A program made the translations under genes and the position numbers. DNA of 64,000 bases from Brachypodium distachyon. Lineage: Eukaryota; Streptophyta; Magnoliopsida; Poales; Poaceae. The stretch spans positions 29,505,008 through 29,569,007 of the forward strand of contig NC_016133.3 in the NCBI RefSeq assembly GCF_000005505.3. Direction: 5' to 3'. A model generated the notes under the pieces. That model was not told where the DNA came from and did not search any database. It saw only the letters and a list, made by a program, of their open reading frames with translations. Of this stretch, positions 44,894-55,220 are shown one piece after another (the stretch's first letter is position 1; every line of letters starts with the position of its first letter).

Positions 44894-44962
44894 TCCCTTT
44901 TCTCGTCCTTGGGGCACGCTTTGTTCAAGTCGGTGAAGTCGACACACATTCGCCACTTCCCG
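44842..44962. repeat. 32-bp direct repeat at pol deletion junction
   Basis: CGGTGAAGTCGACACACATT plus CGCCACTTCCCG occurs at 44842-44873 and 44931-44962. The right copy encodes part of the RT motif KWRMCVDFTDLNKACPKD on the minus strand. The left copy abuts antisense-ORF sequence, marking where the rest of pol is missing. Confidence 0.85.
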
Positions 44963-46035
44963 GTGGCTTTTTTTACCAAGACCGGATTGGCTAACCACTC
45001 GAGGTGCCAAACTTCTCGGATGAGACCGGCGTTGGAGAGTTTGGTGATTTCTTGCTTGATGACTTCGCTTCACTCGGTGGAGAGTTTCTGAAGCCTCTGC
45101 TTTACGGGAGCTTTGTCGGGTCTCACGACGAGGCGATGTTCTATGACGTCGCGCGGGACTCTTCCCATGTCGGAAGGTGACCAAGCGAAGAGGTCGGAAT
45201 TCTTCCGAAGCAGGTTGACGAGTTCCTCCTCGAGTTTACTTGGGAGGTCGGCTCCGATCTTCACCGTGCGCGTGGCGTTATCTTGGGAGACGCGTACTTC
45301 ATTGAGTTCTCCTTCGAGGAGGGGCTTAGGGATGTAGCGCCCCTGGGGATTGGTTTCGGATGCTTCCGCGTTCGAAAGCATGTTAATACTCTTGGATGAT
45401 TCTCCCTTTTCGGCGCACTTGGTCTCGTGGCGGTAGAGTGTCTTTCTATCAGAAGATTGCTCGCCACGGACCGTTATCACGCCCTTCGGGCCTAAGATCT
45501 TCTTGCACAAGAAGTTGTGGCGGACGGCGGCGCAAAGTCGGTTTAGCGTTGTCCTCCTGAGGATGGCGTTAAAGGAGGCCTCCATATCCACCACGTCGAA
45601 CCATACGAGCTCGGTTCGATGATTTGTGGCGTCTCCGAAGGTCGTGAGGAGCTCCATTTGTCCAAGCAGCTGAATGGACTTCCTCGGCACGAAACCGGTG
45701 AGGGGATAAAGGGATGGCTGCAGTGAGCCGTTCTTGTATCCCCCTTGTGGCTCGATCAGCTTCTTTAATGTGCTCAGATATAGGATGTCGGCGGAGCTTC
45801 CGACATCCACAAGAATCTTCTTGAGCTCACTATTGGCGACGATCGCCATCACAAAGAGGGCGTCATCATGTGGGAAGCGTATCCCCTTGGCGTCTTCTTC
45901 GGTGAAGGCAATTGGCACGCTCGCCCACTTGGGTGGTGGTGTCGGGATGAAGGTTCCCACGACATTGACTTCGCGAGCATACTCCTTGCATTGTCGCTTT
46001 GATCCCCGTCCTGTGGCGGAGCCCCCGAGTATCAC
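44895..46035 (-). pseudogene. Protease and N-terminal reverse transcriptase of gypsy element
   Basis: The frame 46035-45070 contains an aspartic-protease-like motif (ILVDVGSSADILYL) and the linker to RT (LFAWSPSDMGRVPRDVIEHRL). After a TGA at 45070 it continues to LSNAGLIREVWHLEWLANPVLVKKATGKWRMCVDFTDLNKACPKD and then ends abruptly near 44.90 kb. The catalytic YxDD region, RNase H and integrase are not present in the window. Confidence 0.85.
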
Positions 46036-46056
46036 TCCGACGTGATGTGCGGGTTT

Positions 46057-47702
46057 CTAAAATGGGAGGTTATCCTCCTTGGGTGCTGGGTCAGCAACAA
46101 GGACGTTGGCGGGGCGTGGAGCCGCGGCTGTCTTCTCATCCTTGCGCTGGGCTTGCATTCGTACTTGGAACTCTTCGCGAGCCGCGATGAGAGTGTTGCA
46201 CTCTTTGGTGTTGTGGCTTGCTGAGTTGTGGATGAGGCATCTCCTAGTTCCTCCCTCGGTGGGGCGAGGTGGCTTCTTGGGCTGCCACGTCTTTCGGGAT
46301 GGTGCTTGTCCTTCGACGGCGAAGATCTTCCGGGCTTGGTCGCCGGGGGCCTTTTTCCCCCACCTCCTCTTCTTCTTGGAAGACGAAGTAGGCCCAGGGG
46401 GTTTGTCGGACGAGGGAGCTCCTTCGGGAGCGGCGCGTGGCGCGTCTTTTTTGGCGATGTCCCCGTCTTCGCCCCGGGCGTATTCTTGCAAGATTCGATA
46501 GAGCTCCTCGGCGTCTTCGGCGGGTTACGACTTAGGGCCCGATTCACTTCTCCTTCGAGAAGACCTTGCATGCATGCGTCGATCATGGTGGTCGACGGCG
46601 GGTTGGCGATTTGGCTTCGCACCTTTGCAAAGCGATGGAAGAAGCTTCGGAGGGATTCTCCTGGCTTTTGTTTTACGGCGTATAGCTCGTGAGCCTGCAC
46701 GGGTGCTTTGAAGTTTCCTTGAAAGTTGGCGATGAAGACCTCTTGGAGGCGCTCCCATGAGTGCACGGAGTTCTTCCGCGGGTTATAAAACCAAGTTTGC
46801 GTCATTCCGGCGAGCGCGAGCGGAAAGAGGTTGCACATCTCGACGGGACCTCCCCCGGCGGCCCGTATGGCGGTGGAGTAGACATCCAAGAATTGAAGAG
46901 GATTCGATTCCCCGTCGTATGGCCGTATTGTGGGTGGCTTGAACCTTGGCGGAAAAGGCGCGTCTTGGATCTCCCGCGTGAGCGGGTTGCAAGTCGGCCG
47001 ATTCTTTTGGTTCCTTCGGTGGCGAGGTCCTCCCTCGTCGCTTTCGTCGCTAGAGGGGTCGCTTGGAGAATGATCTCGGCGTTTTCTTGGAGGGTCGGAG
47101 CGTCGACGGGAATTCCTTTCACCGCCGGCACGGGCTCCGGATTCCGCCACTTGCTCGTTTCCATGCACGCTGGGATCTCGTTCCTCGCGAGGCGCAGCTT
47201 GAGGTGGTACCTGGTGGCCTCCTTGTTCGACCCCGATGGGGGAAGCAAGGGGCGCTTGCGGGGCACTCGCAAAGCGAGGTTGATGTTGAGTGTGTGCGAC
47301 TTGGAGAGCGCCTTGCGACGGAAGCCCCCAATAAGGATGATACCAAGGAGCTCCTCGGGCGATCGCGGCGAGCGCCAGTGGAGGTAATCCCGGGTAGGAG
47401 GGGTCGTAGGCCGGGACTCCTTGGTTTTCTGGCGCGGATCCGCCCGACGCCACATTGTTTCCTCTCGTAGATTCCGAGGGCAGGGTCACCACCGGTTGTA
47501 GGGAAGGTGGCACGAAGCCCATCGAGCGAGATTTGCCGAGTTCCGTATCCCCTGCGGGGGCGGCAACCGTAGGCAGCTCGCCGATCCTTGCCATTACGTT
47601 GGTGAGTGTCGAGGGAACGCCTACAACGGTTTCGAGCACCTCGATTCCTTCCGGGACGGCCAGTAGTGGAGGGGCGACCGTGACTTCCGTCGGAGTGACC
47701 AT
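46057..47702 (-). pseudogene. Gag of gypsy element, frameshifted
   Basis: From 47702 the frame has a Pro-rich N-terminus, a charged RRRSDPPRKRRDH patch and a retrotransposon-gag domain (FPPRFKPPTIRPYDGESNPLQFLDVYSTAIRAAGG... WERLQEVFIANFQGNFKAP... ESLRSFFHRFAKVRSQIA). After a frame change near 46.5 kb the C-terminal part with a CLIHNSASHNTKEC zinc-knuckle-like motif continues in another frame to 46057. Confidence 0.85.
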
Positions 47703-47863
47703 GCTTGCGGCGATGTCCGGATTGGTGAGGGTTCCTTCTTCCTCGGGAGCCCCCGAGACACATTGCTTTCTTCATTTGCAACCGTGTAGACTTCGCGGCA
47801 AGTTGAGAACCCGATGAAGTATGCTTTTTCGGGGCCATTAGATCTTCAATTGCGGCGAGGGTT

Positions 47864-47880
47864 CCCCATTGTCGGCGCCA
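47864..47880 (-). other. Primer-binding site of LTR element
   Basis: The minus strand reads TGGCGCCGACAATGGGG, four bases inside the 5' LTR. The TGGCGCCG start resembles primer-binding sites complementary to tRNA-Asp in grass gypsy elements; the last part is divergent. Confidence 0.65.
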
Positions 47881-47884
47881 CTGT

Positions 47885-48766
47885 TGTTGTTCTCGACAAC
47901 AATTAGAGTAAGGGGTGCCAATGCTCGATGACACAAGTGCGGGTATAAAAGTAGAGCGTGTACGCCGGCCTTATAGCGAAAGTCGCCGTACACTTGGACA
48001 AGTTGACACGTCGATATTTTTTTAATAGGTTCGATCGACCCTGCGGGTGCGACTTAATCCTATGTTAGGAAAGGTTTCGAGGGGGTTGTTAGCCAAGGGC
48101 TTGGGCCAAGCGGATCTACCCAAGACACCTTTTGGCGAGAGGTTCGTCGGGGCCGCCTCGTACTTGGGACGAACGCGTCTTTCGAAGTATCGAGGTTAGA
48201 ATACCCTCGGAACTCTAACCCAACCCCTTCTCCTTCGAGCCCGTGCCAACCAAGGTTAGCTCGGAGCCTCGAAACTAGAGTCCCCTAGAAGGCTTCCTCG
48301 AGGCCGATCGACTTTCAGCCGAGAGCGAACCTTAGAGTGAGCACTCTAGCCCTCTCCCCTTGAGTTTATTCAAGTGAGAGTGAATGGTACATGCCCCCAT
48401 GGGGGGTATTTATAGCCTAGGGGTCCATGACAAAAGACCATTGTTACCCCTGAGGGAGAGAGAAAAGTGGGGGCAAAATGCTAAAAGTAGCTCTTTTGGT
48501 CCATAGGTTTTGTGTGCACCATGAGGGGGAAGTGAGGGATGGTCCATGGTCCACCATGGACCAAAAGCCTGATCCCACACCTTTCTTGCTCCTACTCTAT
48601 CTCATTTGACCTTTTGACCATGACATGAGAGGCTTGACTTATTAACTTACGTAGGATTGACCGCGTCACGTGAGCGTCTTGACTCGTGCTTGGAAAACGT
48701 TGATTTGGTCGTCACCACGTAGGATTTACAGCCCGATCCATATAAGGATTTTATTTTACTACAACA
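47885..48766 (-). repeat. Right LTR (5' LTR in element orientation), 882 bp
   Basis: Begins TGTTGTTCTCGACAACAATT and ends TTTACTACAACA. It retains the segment of about 165 bp missing from the left LTR. Confidence 0.9.
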
Positions 48767-50777
48767 TGATCAAACTGCTATATTGTGGTAAAGTTTGTGT
48801 TCGCTAATGTTGAATGTTTATCCCTACCAACTGATATTTTTCGAGAATGGCGGGGGGATTGCTCCACACCGCCTACAAACTCATATGAATATAGCATTGA
48901 AAAAATGTCCAAATTACAAGCGAAAGCTGCCAAAAAAATTCTGAATATTGTCCAACTTTTTAGTGAAAAATAACTCTAAACAATTCGATCACGAACGAAC
49001 CTGAATTATCGGGTACCCAAAGTTGTCAGGTACTCAAACTCACAAGTATCCGGTCTTCATTTTTGGAAGACCAAAATTCAAATAGACCGAAATACTAAGA
49101 CCAAATTTTAGGTCGTGACCGAAATAAAGCCCATCCATAAATAAGTTTGGCACCGGCAATCCGTGAGGTCCAACCTATAATACCCACCGTTTGTCAGAAC
49201 ACGAGGGTGGGACTACTTTATCCCGCTAAACTTCAAATCTGCGTATATAATCCCCGGCCCTAGACTTCTCGAAAGCAGAGAAATCACCTCTTGAGACCAA
49301 CCTAAGCTATTTTTGTAGGCAGTTTTGCTGACACGACGACTGACAAATGTCATATTTCAGTTTTGGAGTGGGAATGAGTTGGTTTAGGCAAGAAAATTCC
49401 CTCGACTTTTCCTCTTCTGCCTCATTTACCCATTTCCCCTTTCCGCGCTAAAATTGACAGCAGGCCAGTTTTGTTACCAGGTCTGACACAAAATCGTCTA
49501 TAAAACAGTTTAGATTGGTCTTGAGGGCTCGGGGGGGGGGGCGGTAAAGTCCATAAAGACTTGGGTATTCTTTTCTTCTTGCGCTTTAGGGCCATCTTGT
49601 TGTATTCGGTTTCAGTCCCCTTAATGGAAGTGCAGACTGCATAGTACTCTCTCCGTTCCATATTTTTTATCGAAATATGACATGTATCTAGATGCTTTTT
49701 AGAAATAGATACATTCATATTTGGGCAAATTTGAGACAAGAATTATGAAACGGAGAGAGTATTCCTATGTTCGTCGAAAGAAATTTCCTGTTTTGATCTG
49801 TAAAGGTGTGCATTTATAGCAATCACACATGGATAGACATCTTTCGTAAATATCTTGTTCCTATGTTACAACGAACTGAAATAAGCCAGGAGCTCAATCG
49901 TACGTGCTGATCTGATCGGCCGGCCCAATTAATACTACCACTCTGCTGCCAAGCTCCGATCGACTTCCTGTTTTGATCTGTATGCCTGACTGAGATATTT
50001 GCGTGTGCCATCTGTTCTAGTGATAGTTAAACAGCCAGCAAGCTGTCTCCTGTAAGCAAGTATTGTACTACTACTACTTTTCTGACCGAAAACAAGTAGT
50101 ATCGTACTACTGTACTTCGAAAGCGATCGAAGGACAGAGATAGAAGTATCTGTATCTCAGTACAACATTGAAATTCCGATTCCAGGCTAAAATTACGAGT
50201 TACGACCGATTTCATCAGTGGATAGATCAAACGCGCAACGACCGATTTCTGCAAAGCTCGATAGCTCACACACAGCCGTGTCTAGGCTATGCTACGCACG
50301 CAACGATGATATGCAGGTTGAGGTTGGTGACCACGAACCAGCGATCGACGGAGCACATGCACTGAGATCCGACAGAGAACCAGTAGCGTACACGACGAGG
50401 GACGCGTGAATGCAGATGTAGCAGATCATTGCACGGCTGCCAGGTCATTCTTGGCAATGCATTGATCAGCCGGCCGGCAGCGGAGGACGACGTACTGCCT
50501 TCATCTCAGATTTCGATCGCCGCGGGAAAAGTAAGCCTAGTGATATGGAGTAGACTGTGCACACACTGCTGATGATCCTCCACTGATGAGTAGCTTGAGA
50601 GTGGATTCGACCAGTGTACCCTTGGTTAACCCAGGTCGGGCCTCGGGGCATAAGAACAAATTTGCGCATTTTATAGTTAGAAGAGCTAAGCAAAATTAGC
50701 CTTAGGTTTCCAACTTGGCACACAGCTCCTTCCAAGCTGTTAAGCGCGCACTAATAATCGTTCTACGAAAGACAATC
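48767..50777. other. Intergenic region between LTR element and LINE
   Basis: No gene was recognised. It contains an 11-base G run at 49531-49541 and a Stowaway MITE (49647-49759). Confidence 0.45.
49647..49759. mobile_element. Stowaway-type MITE
   Basis: It starts CTCTCTCCGTTCCATATTTTT and ends GAATTATGAAACGGAGAGAG, with TA on both sides. The internal ACATGTATCTAGATGC and TAGATACATTCATATTTGG arms fit the family. Confidence 0.85.
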
Positions 50778-50790
50778 GCCCTCAAAACAT

Positions 50791-53339
50791 CGCTTACTGA
50801 ATCCCGGCGGTTGAGTGCAACCCTGAACAAGGATGGGATTTTTTTTTCAAGAATGCAACCGAGCGGGCGCATCATCAATATAAGAAGAACGGGCCAGGCG
50901 GAGAGTTACAACTTACAACACCGCTCAAGCGGTTAAAACACCACTACGTGGCCAACAAAACATAAAGAACCCTAAGTAGAGTCTAGCAACCCACTCGCCA
51001 GCATGGCGGCAAAGGACGGGTCACTCCTAAATAATCCAGCGTTCTCCCATCTCGCCATCTTCTCGCGGATGTTACGGAGCACGGTCATAACTGACGGAGT
51101 AGCACCGTTGAAGACCACCTCGCTCCTATGACACCAGATGGACCAAAGCACCAGCGTGATCGCCGTCCTGTAGCCTTTGATCACCCCAGGAGGGTCGGTG
51201 ATGCCCGTCCACCAAGTTCGGAGGTCCAAGTCCACGGCTGGTCTCCAACCAACGCAATTCCAAGCCACCAGAACGGTCTCCTAGATCTACCTCGCAGTGA
51301 CACAACCCAACAGAAGGCGAGAAAGGGTCTTCGGCTCCTGCCCACGCAACCTATCCGCCGTCCAACAACGGTCTTTAGCCGCTAGCCAAGCGAAGAACTT
51401 GCACTTGCCTGGAGCCCTCGTCTTCCAAACCTGAGCCGCCAGGGGTCAGATCCGGCCCCACATCAGTGAGCTAGGTGCCCTGTAAGGCCTCGCGAACAGT
51501 CCTCGAGGCGACGGTACGAGGCCGAACCGCCTTCACAAGAGAGGGGAACATGTCGCAAATCCGGCCCCCCTCCAACCATATGTCGCTCCAGAAAAGAGTG
51601 CTCCGGCCATCACCAATCCGCGAAGATGTAGCGGCCTCAAAGATTTCTCTGACTTTGGTCGTGGTCCGGATAGCGAACTCCTTCCAAGGCCTCGAGCCAT
51701 CCACTCTCTCGAGCCACAACCACCGAGCTCTCAGAGCCGCATTTAGAAGGCGGAGGTTGGGGATCCCGAGACACCCCAACTCCTTCGGCATGCATACCTT
51801 GTCCCACGCCGCGAGGCAATGCCCACCATGAGCCTCCTTCCGCCCCTTCCATAAGAACCCTCGACAGATCTTTTCTACCCCTTTGAGAACCTTCCCCGGA
51901 AGATCCAGCGACATCATCGGGTAGAGCGGCATGGCCGCTAGCATTGACTTTACTAGCACCAAATGACCACCCTTGGAGAGGAGGGGAGCCTTCCAGAAAG
52001 CCACTCTATTTCCCACCTTATCAACCACCGAGCTCAATTGATTGACCGTGACCTTACAGACACTGAGTGGCAGCCCAAGGTACGAGCAAGGGAATCCACC
52101 AACCTCACAGTGGATCAAGGAGGCCACCAAGTCACGTTTCTTCGTGGAACAGGGAATGAGATGAGCTGAGCACTTAGAGAAGTTCGTGCACAGCCCCGAA
52201 GCCACTCCGAAGTCTCCAATGATGGCCGAGCAAGCCATAAGATCTATCCAAAGAGGTCTCAAGAAGGTAACAACATCGCCCGCAAAGATGGAAGTGCGAT
52301 GATGGAATCCACGGGCCGCGAGTCGGGAAAGCACCCCCACCTCCATCGCCTTCTCGAAGAGGCCACGGAGAACGTCCATAACTAGGATGAACAACATAGG
52401 CGACAAGGGGTCCCCTTGCCGAAGCCCCCGCCGGTGAAGAATGGTATCGCCAGGAATTCCATTCAAGAGCACCCACGTGGTGGCCGTAGAGAGGAGGCCA
52501 CAAATCCACGACTTGAAGCGAGGCCCAAAACCCCTTTGAGCTAGCGTCTGAAGTAGAAACGCCCAGTCCATCGTGTCAAAGGCTTTGGTGATGTCCAGCT
52601 TGAGAAGCACCGCATCAATCCGTGCCCCGTGAAGCTTGCGCGCCGTGCTCTCAACGAGCGAAGTTATCATGAAGGCAACAAACCTTCACGAACGCACTCT
52701 GGTGGGGGCCCACCAGATCGGGCAAACATGGCGCCAAACGCGATGCCACCACCTTGGCGAACAGCTTGGCCATACTGTGAATGAGACTCACAGGCCGGAA
52801 GTCCTGAACCTCCCTAGCATCCGGACGCTTCGGCAAGAGAGTGATAAGAGCCCTGTTGATCGCCTCCAAACCACGGACATCGAGCCTGGCAAAGGCGCGA
52901 AACACGTCCACCACGTCATCTGTGATGATATCCCAGCAAGCCACATAGAAGCGGCCAATGAACCCGTCAGGCCCCGGGGCCTTATCAAGTTCCATGGACC
53001 TAACCACCGCCCAAATCTCATCCTCGGAGAAGTCGGCCTCTAGCCCACGAAGATCGCCAGCCGGCACCCCCAACGCGTTGAGGTTGAGTGTGAACTCCCG
53101 ATGCGGAGCGGATCCCAGGAGGGAGGCGAAGAAGTCATCCACGGGCGTAGCTTTGGCCTCGTGGTCAGTCACCAACACGCCATCCAAAAAGATTTGGTTG
53201 ACGAAGTTCTTACGGCGGCGGTGACTAGCTTGGAGATATGAAAAAAATCTGGTGCAAGCGTCCCCTTCCTTAAGCCATAGCAACCACAATCTTTGACGCA
53301 CCATCGTCCTCAAACAAGGATGAGAACTGTTGTTCAAAA
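50791..53339 (-). mobile_element. 5'-truncated L1-type LINE
   Basis: A reverse transcriptase and C-terminal region on the minus strand, without an endonuclease domain. The 13-bp sequence GCCCTCAAAACAT occurs at 50778-50790 and 53340-53352, directly outside the recognisable LINE sequence, and fits a target-site duplication. On the minus strand an A run (about 50839-50847) lies near the 3' end, but some 48 further bases separate it from the duplication. Confidence 0.8.
50972..53337 (-). pseudogene. LINE reverse transcriptase (ORF2 fragment), decayed
   Basis: Order of motifs: DKAPGPDGF, FRPVSLIHSMAKLFAKVVASRL and HQSAFVKVCCLHDNFA in one frame (53337-52651), then a frame change, then LKLDITKAFDTMDW (motif A), GLRQGDPLSPMLFILVMDVL (motif B), IFAGDVVTF (motif C, FADD expected), YLGLPLS and LSKGGHLVLVKSML in the next frame to 51471. 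A zf-RVT-like C-terminal part with stop codons runs to 50972. The motif C Asp to Gly change removes a catalytic residue. Confidence 0.9.
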
Positions 53340-53352
53340 GCCCTCAAAACAT

Positions 53353-53830
53353 TGTCTTTTTGGTCGTTTTGTTTGACGCATTATTTTATTGCTTTTATTA
53401 TATTATCCCTCCACCGACATCGATCACAAACATGTTTGGGAATTGACTTAACGGGATTGAGAAAAACATTAAAGCTCATATTCAGATGGGAGTTTCGGCT
53501 TTCTGTTGGGCTATCTGGAACTGCAGAAATAATATTGTTTTTGGTCGATCTAGAGTTCCACATTTTTTTCAGGTCATCTTCAAAGCCACACACTGGATTC
53601 TTCTCTTGTCATTCCTGCTTCCTACGCATCAGTGGGAACCTTTGGATATTGGATGCAACCGTCTGGAGATGGTGTCTCGGAATATCTTCAGCCGGGCTGG
53701 TTGGCAGTGTGCTAGTCGCCTTTTAGATGCATGGACTCGCTATGTTGAACTTGTTCCGCTGGCTCATTTTTGTATCCACGATCTCTGATGAGTGATTTCT
53801 AAGACTTTAAAACCTCGTAATAAAGTTTGG
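53353..53830 (+). pseudogene. Older LINE 3' remnant
   Basis: A frame through 53447-53788 reads LNGIEKNIKAHIQMGVSAFCWAIWNCRNNIVF..., the C-terminal signature of plant LINE ORF2 (CWAIWNCRN). It is preceded by a TGA where Trp is usual. It ends DAWTRYVELVPLAHFCIHDL. It lies directly beyond the target duplication of the minus-strand LINE and points the opposite way. Confidence 0.7.
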
Positions 53831-55220
53831 CTGTGTGCATCGATTGATGGCAGGGGCCGGGGAGCTTCCCTTTTTCAAAACACACACTTAATCCTACCTA
53901 ACACAAGAATATTTGGTGAAACCCTTTATCTAGCTTTTACCCTCAACAAAATGGGACCTAGGTGATTTGAGGGTTGGTGCCCAAGTTGTACCCGTCTCTC
54001 TTTGAAATGACAAATGTTACAAATATTGAACATAGCACACAAGTTTCAATCTATTTTCACCACTGATTTTCTCGCGAAAAGAGCATCAAAACTAGATCTC
54101 ATATTGATATCTATGTTTCACTGAAACGTTTTGAGGTCATTTTTTGTCTGGCCTAACATCTCATATTTGTCGTCCTTCCTGATGACTTACAGTAGTCCCG
54201 TCTATGTCTTTGTCTTGCATTGTGTCACGTAATCGTCTTACCTCTTTTGTATCCCCGCAAATGTCCTGTTCTACGCTATGTGGTGTCATGTTTCATGTCT
54301 TACTGTAGTATTGTTCTTCCGCATTTTGTCTCACAAATAGTTGTATGTTGTGTTTACCGTGTCATGTAGTTGTCCTAACTTGGGCATGATAATTATGAGT
54401 AGCAAGGCACAACTATTGTAGCAATTAAGGCAAGAAAAATAGTGTGAAAAAAAAATCCTCTTTGTCTAAACATATCAAGATGGAATCTAGATTTAAAGCA
54501 TTGAGAGAAATCCGACAATGAAATCACTCTCAATTTAAATGCGTGATTAAAAAATATTATTTGTAAATTTAGACCTTAGATCTGCAGAAAATCTAAATTA
54601 ACAAAGCAAAAGAAAACACACCAACCGGAGTGGCGGAGTCCCATGCGCACGCAGGAAGCTCACGTGTGGGCTTGGAGAGCGGTGGCAACTTGTAGCTTTT
54701 TAGAACAATGGTCTGCATTTATTAATTAATGAAACAAAATATAATAGATCGATATAATGGGAACTAACACAAACAACGTAGATATTCAACAAAACTAAAA
54801 CTTTATACTCCGTATTCTAAATCATCTTTTTTTAGCGAATTCTTAATCATCTTTTGAGAACCATATCTCACAAGCAGGGTCCAGCCCAACCTCAAACGGC
54901 CCAGACCACTCGCCCAGACCAAACTCTTCTGGCACTCCGGCCTGCACCAAACCCGGGAAAACTGGCCGAATGACACAAAATAGCCCAAGAGCTCCGTGCC
55001 AAAACTTGTCCGGTTGTCTTGTCCCTCCGCTCGTTTAGCCGGCGCTCAGGTCCGCAGCGGCAGGCCGCAGCCACCCGCCCACCCACCACGCGTTAGATTC
55101 CAAACCAGGAGACCCGTGCCGTACTTCACCTTCCCACCCCCACCAGGCCAGGCCACCACTGTTCGTCGAGCACCTCGCGAGCAAAGGCAGGCGGCGGCTG
55201 CAGCGGGCGGGCGGGCTGTC
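53831..55220. other. Intergenic region and leader of cyanase gene
   Basis: AT-rich without genes to about 54.85 kb, with one ultrashort poly(A) insertion at 54.81-54.86 kb. From 54.86 kb it becomes GC-rich, and probably contains the promoter and 5' UTR of the cyanase gene. No clear TATA box was found. Confidence 0.45.
54814..54855 (-). mobile_element. Ultrashort poly(A) insertion with target-site duplication
   Basis: ATTCTAAATCATCTTTT (54814-54830) and ATTCTTAATCATCTTTT (54839-54855) differ at one base and flank TTTAGCGA. On the minus strand the insert reads TCGCT followed by A residues. Confidence 0.55.

Larger units (their letters stand above)
39912..48766 (-). mobile_element. Gypsy LTR retrotransposon (Tat/Grande-like), internally deleted
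   Basis: Two LTRs enclose, in minus orientation, a primer-binding site, gag, protease, the first part of reverse transcriptase, then antisense-ORF sequence, GC-rich non-coding DNA and a purine tract. RNase H and integrase are absent, so the copy is non-autonomous. The gag and protease sequences and the antisense ORF place it near the Tat lineage. No 5-bp target duplication is seen: TTTGC lies before the left LTR and TGATC after the right. Confidence 0.9.
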
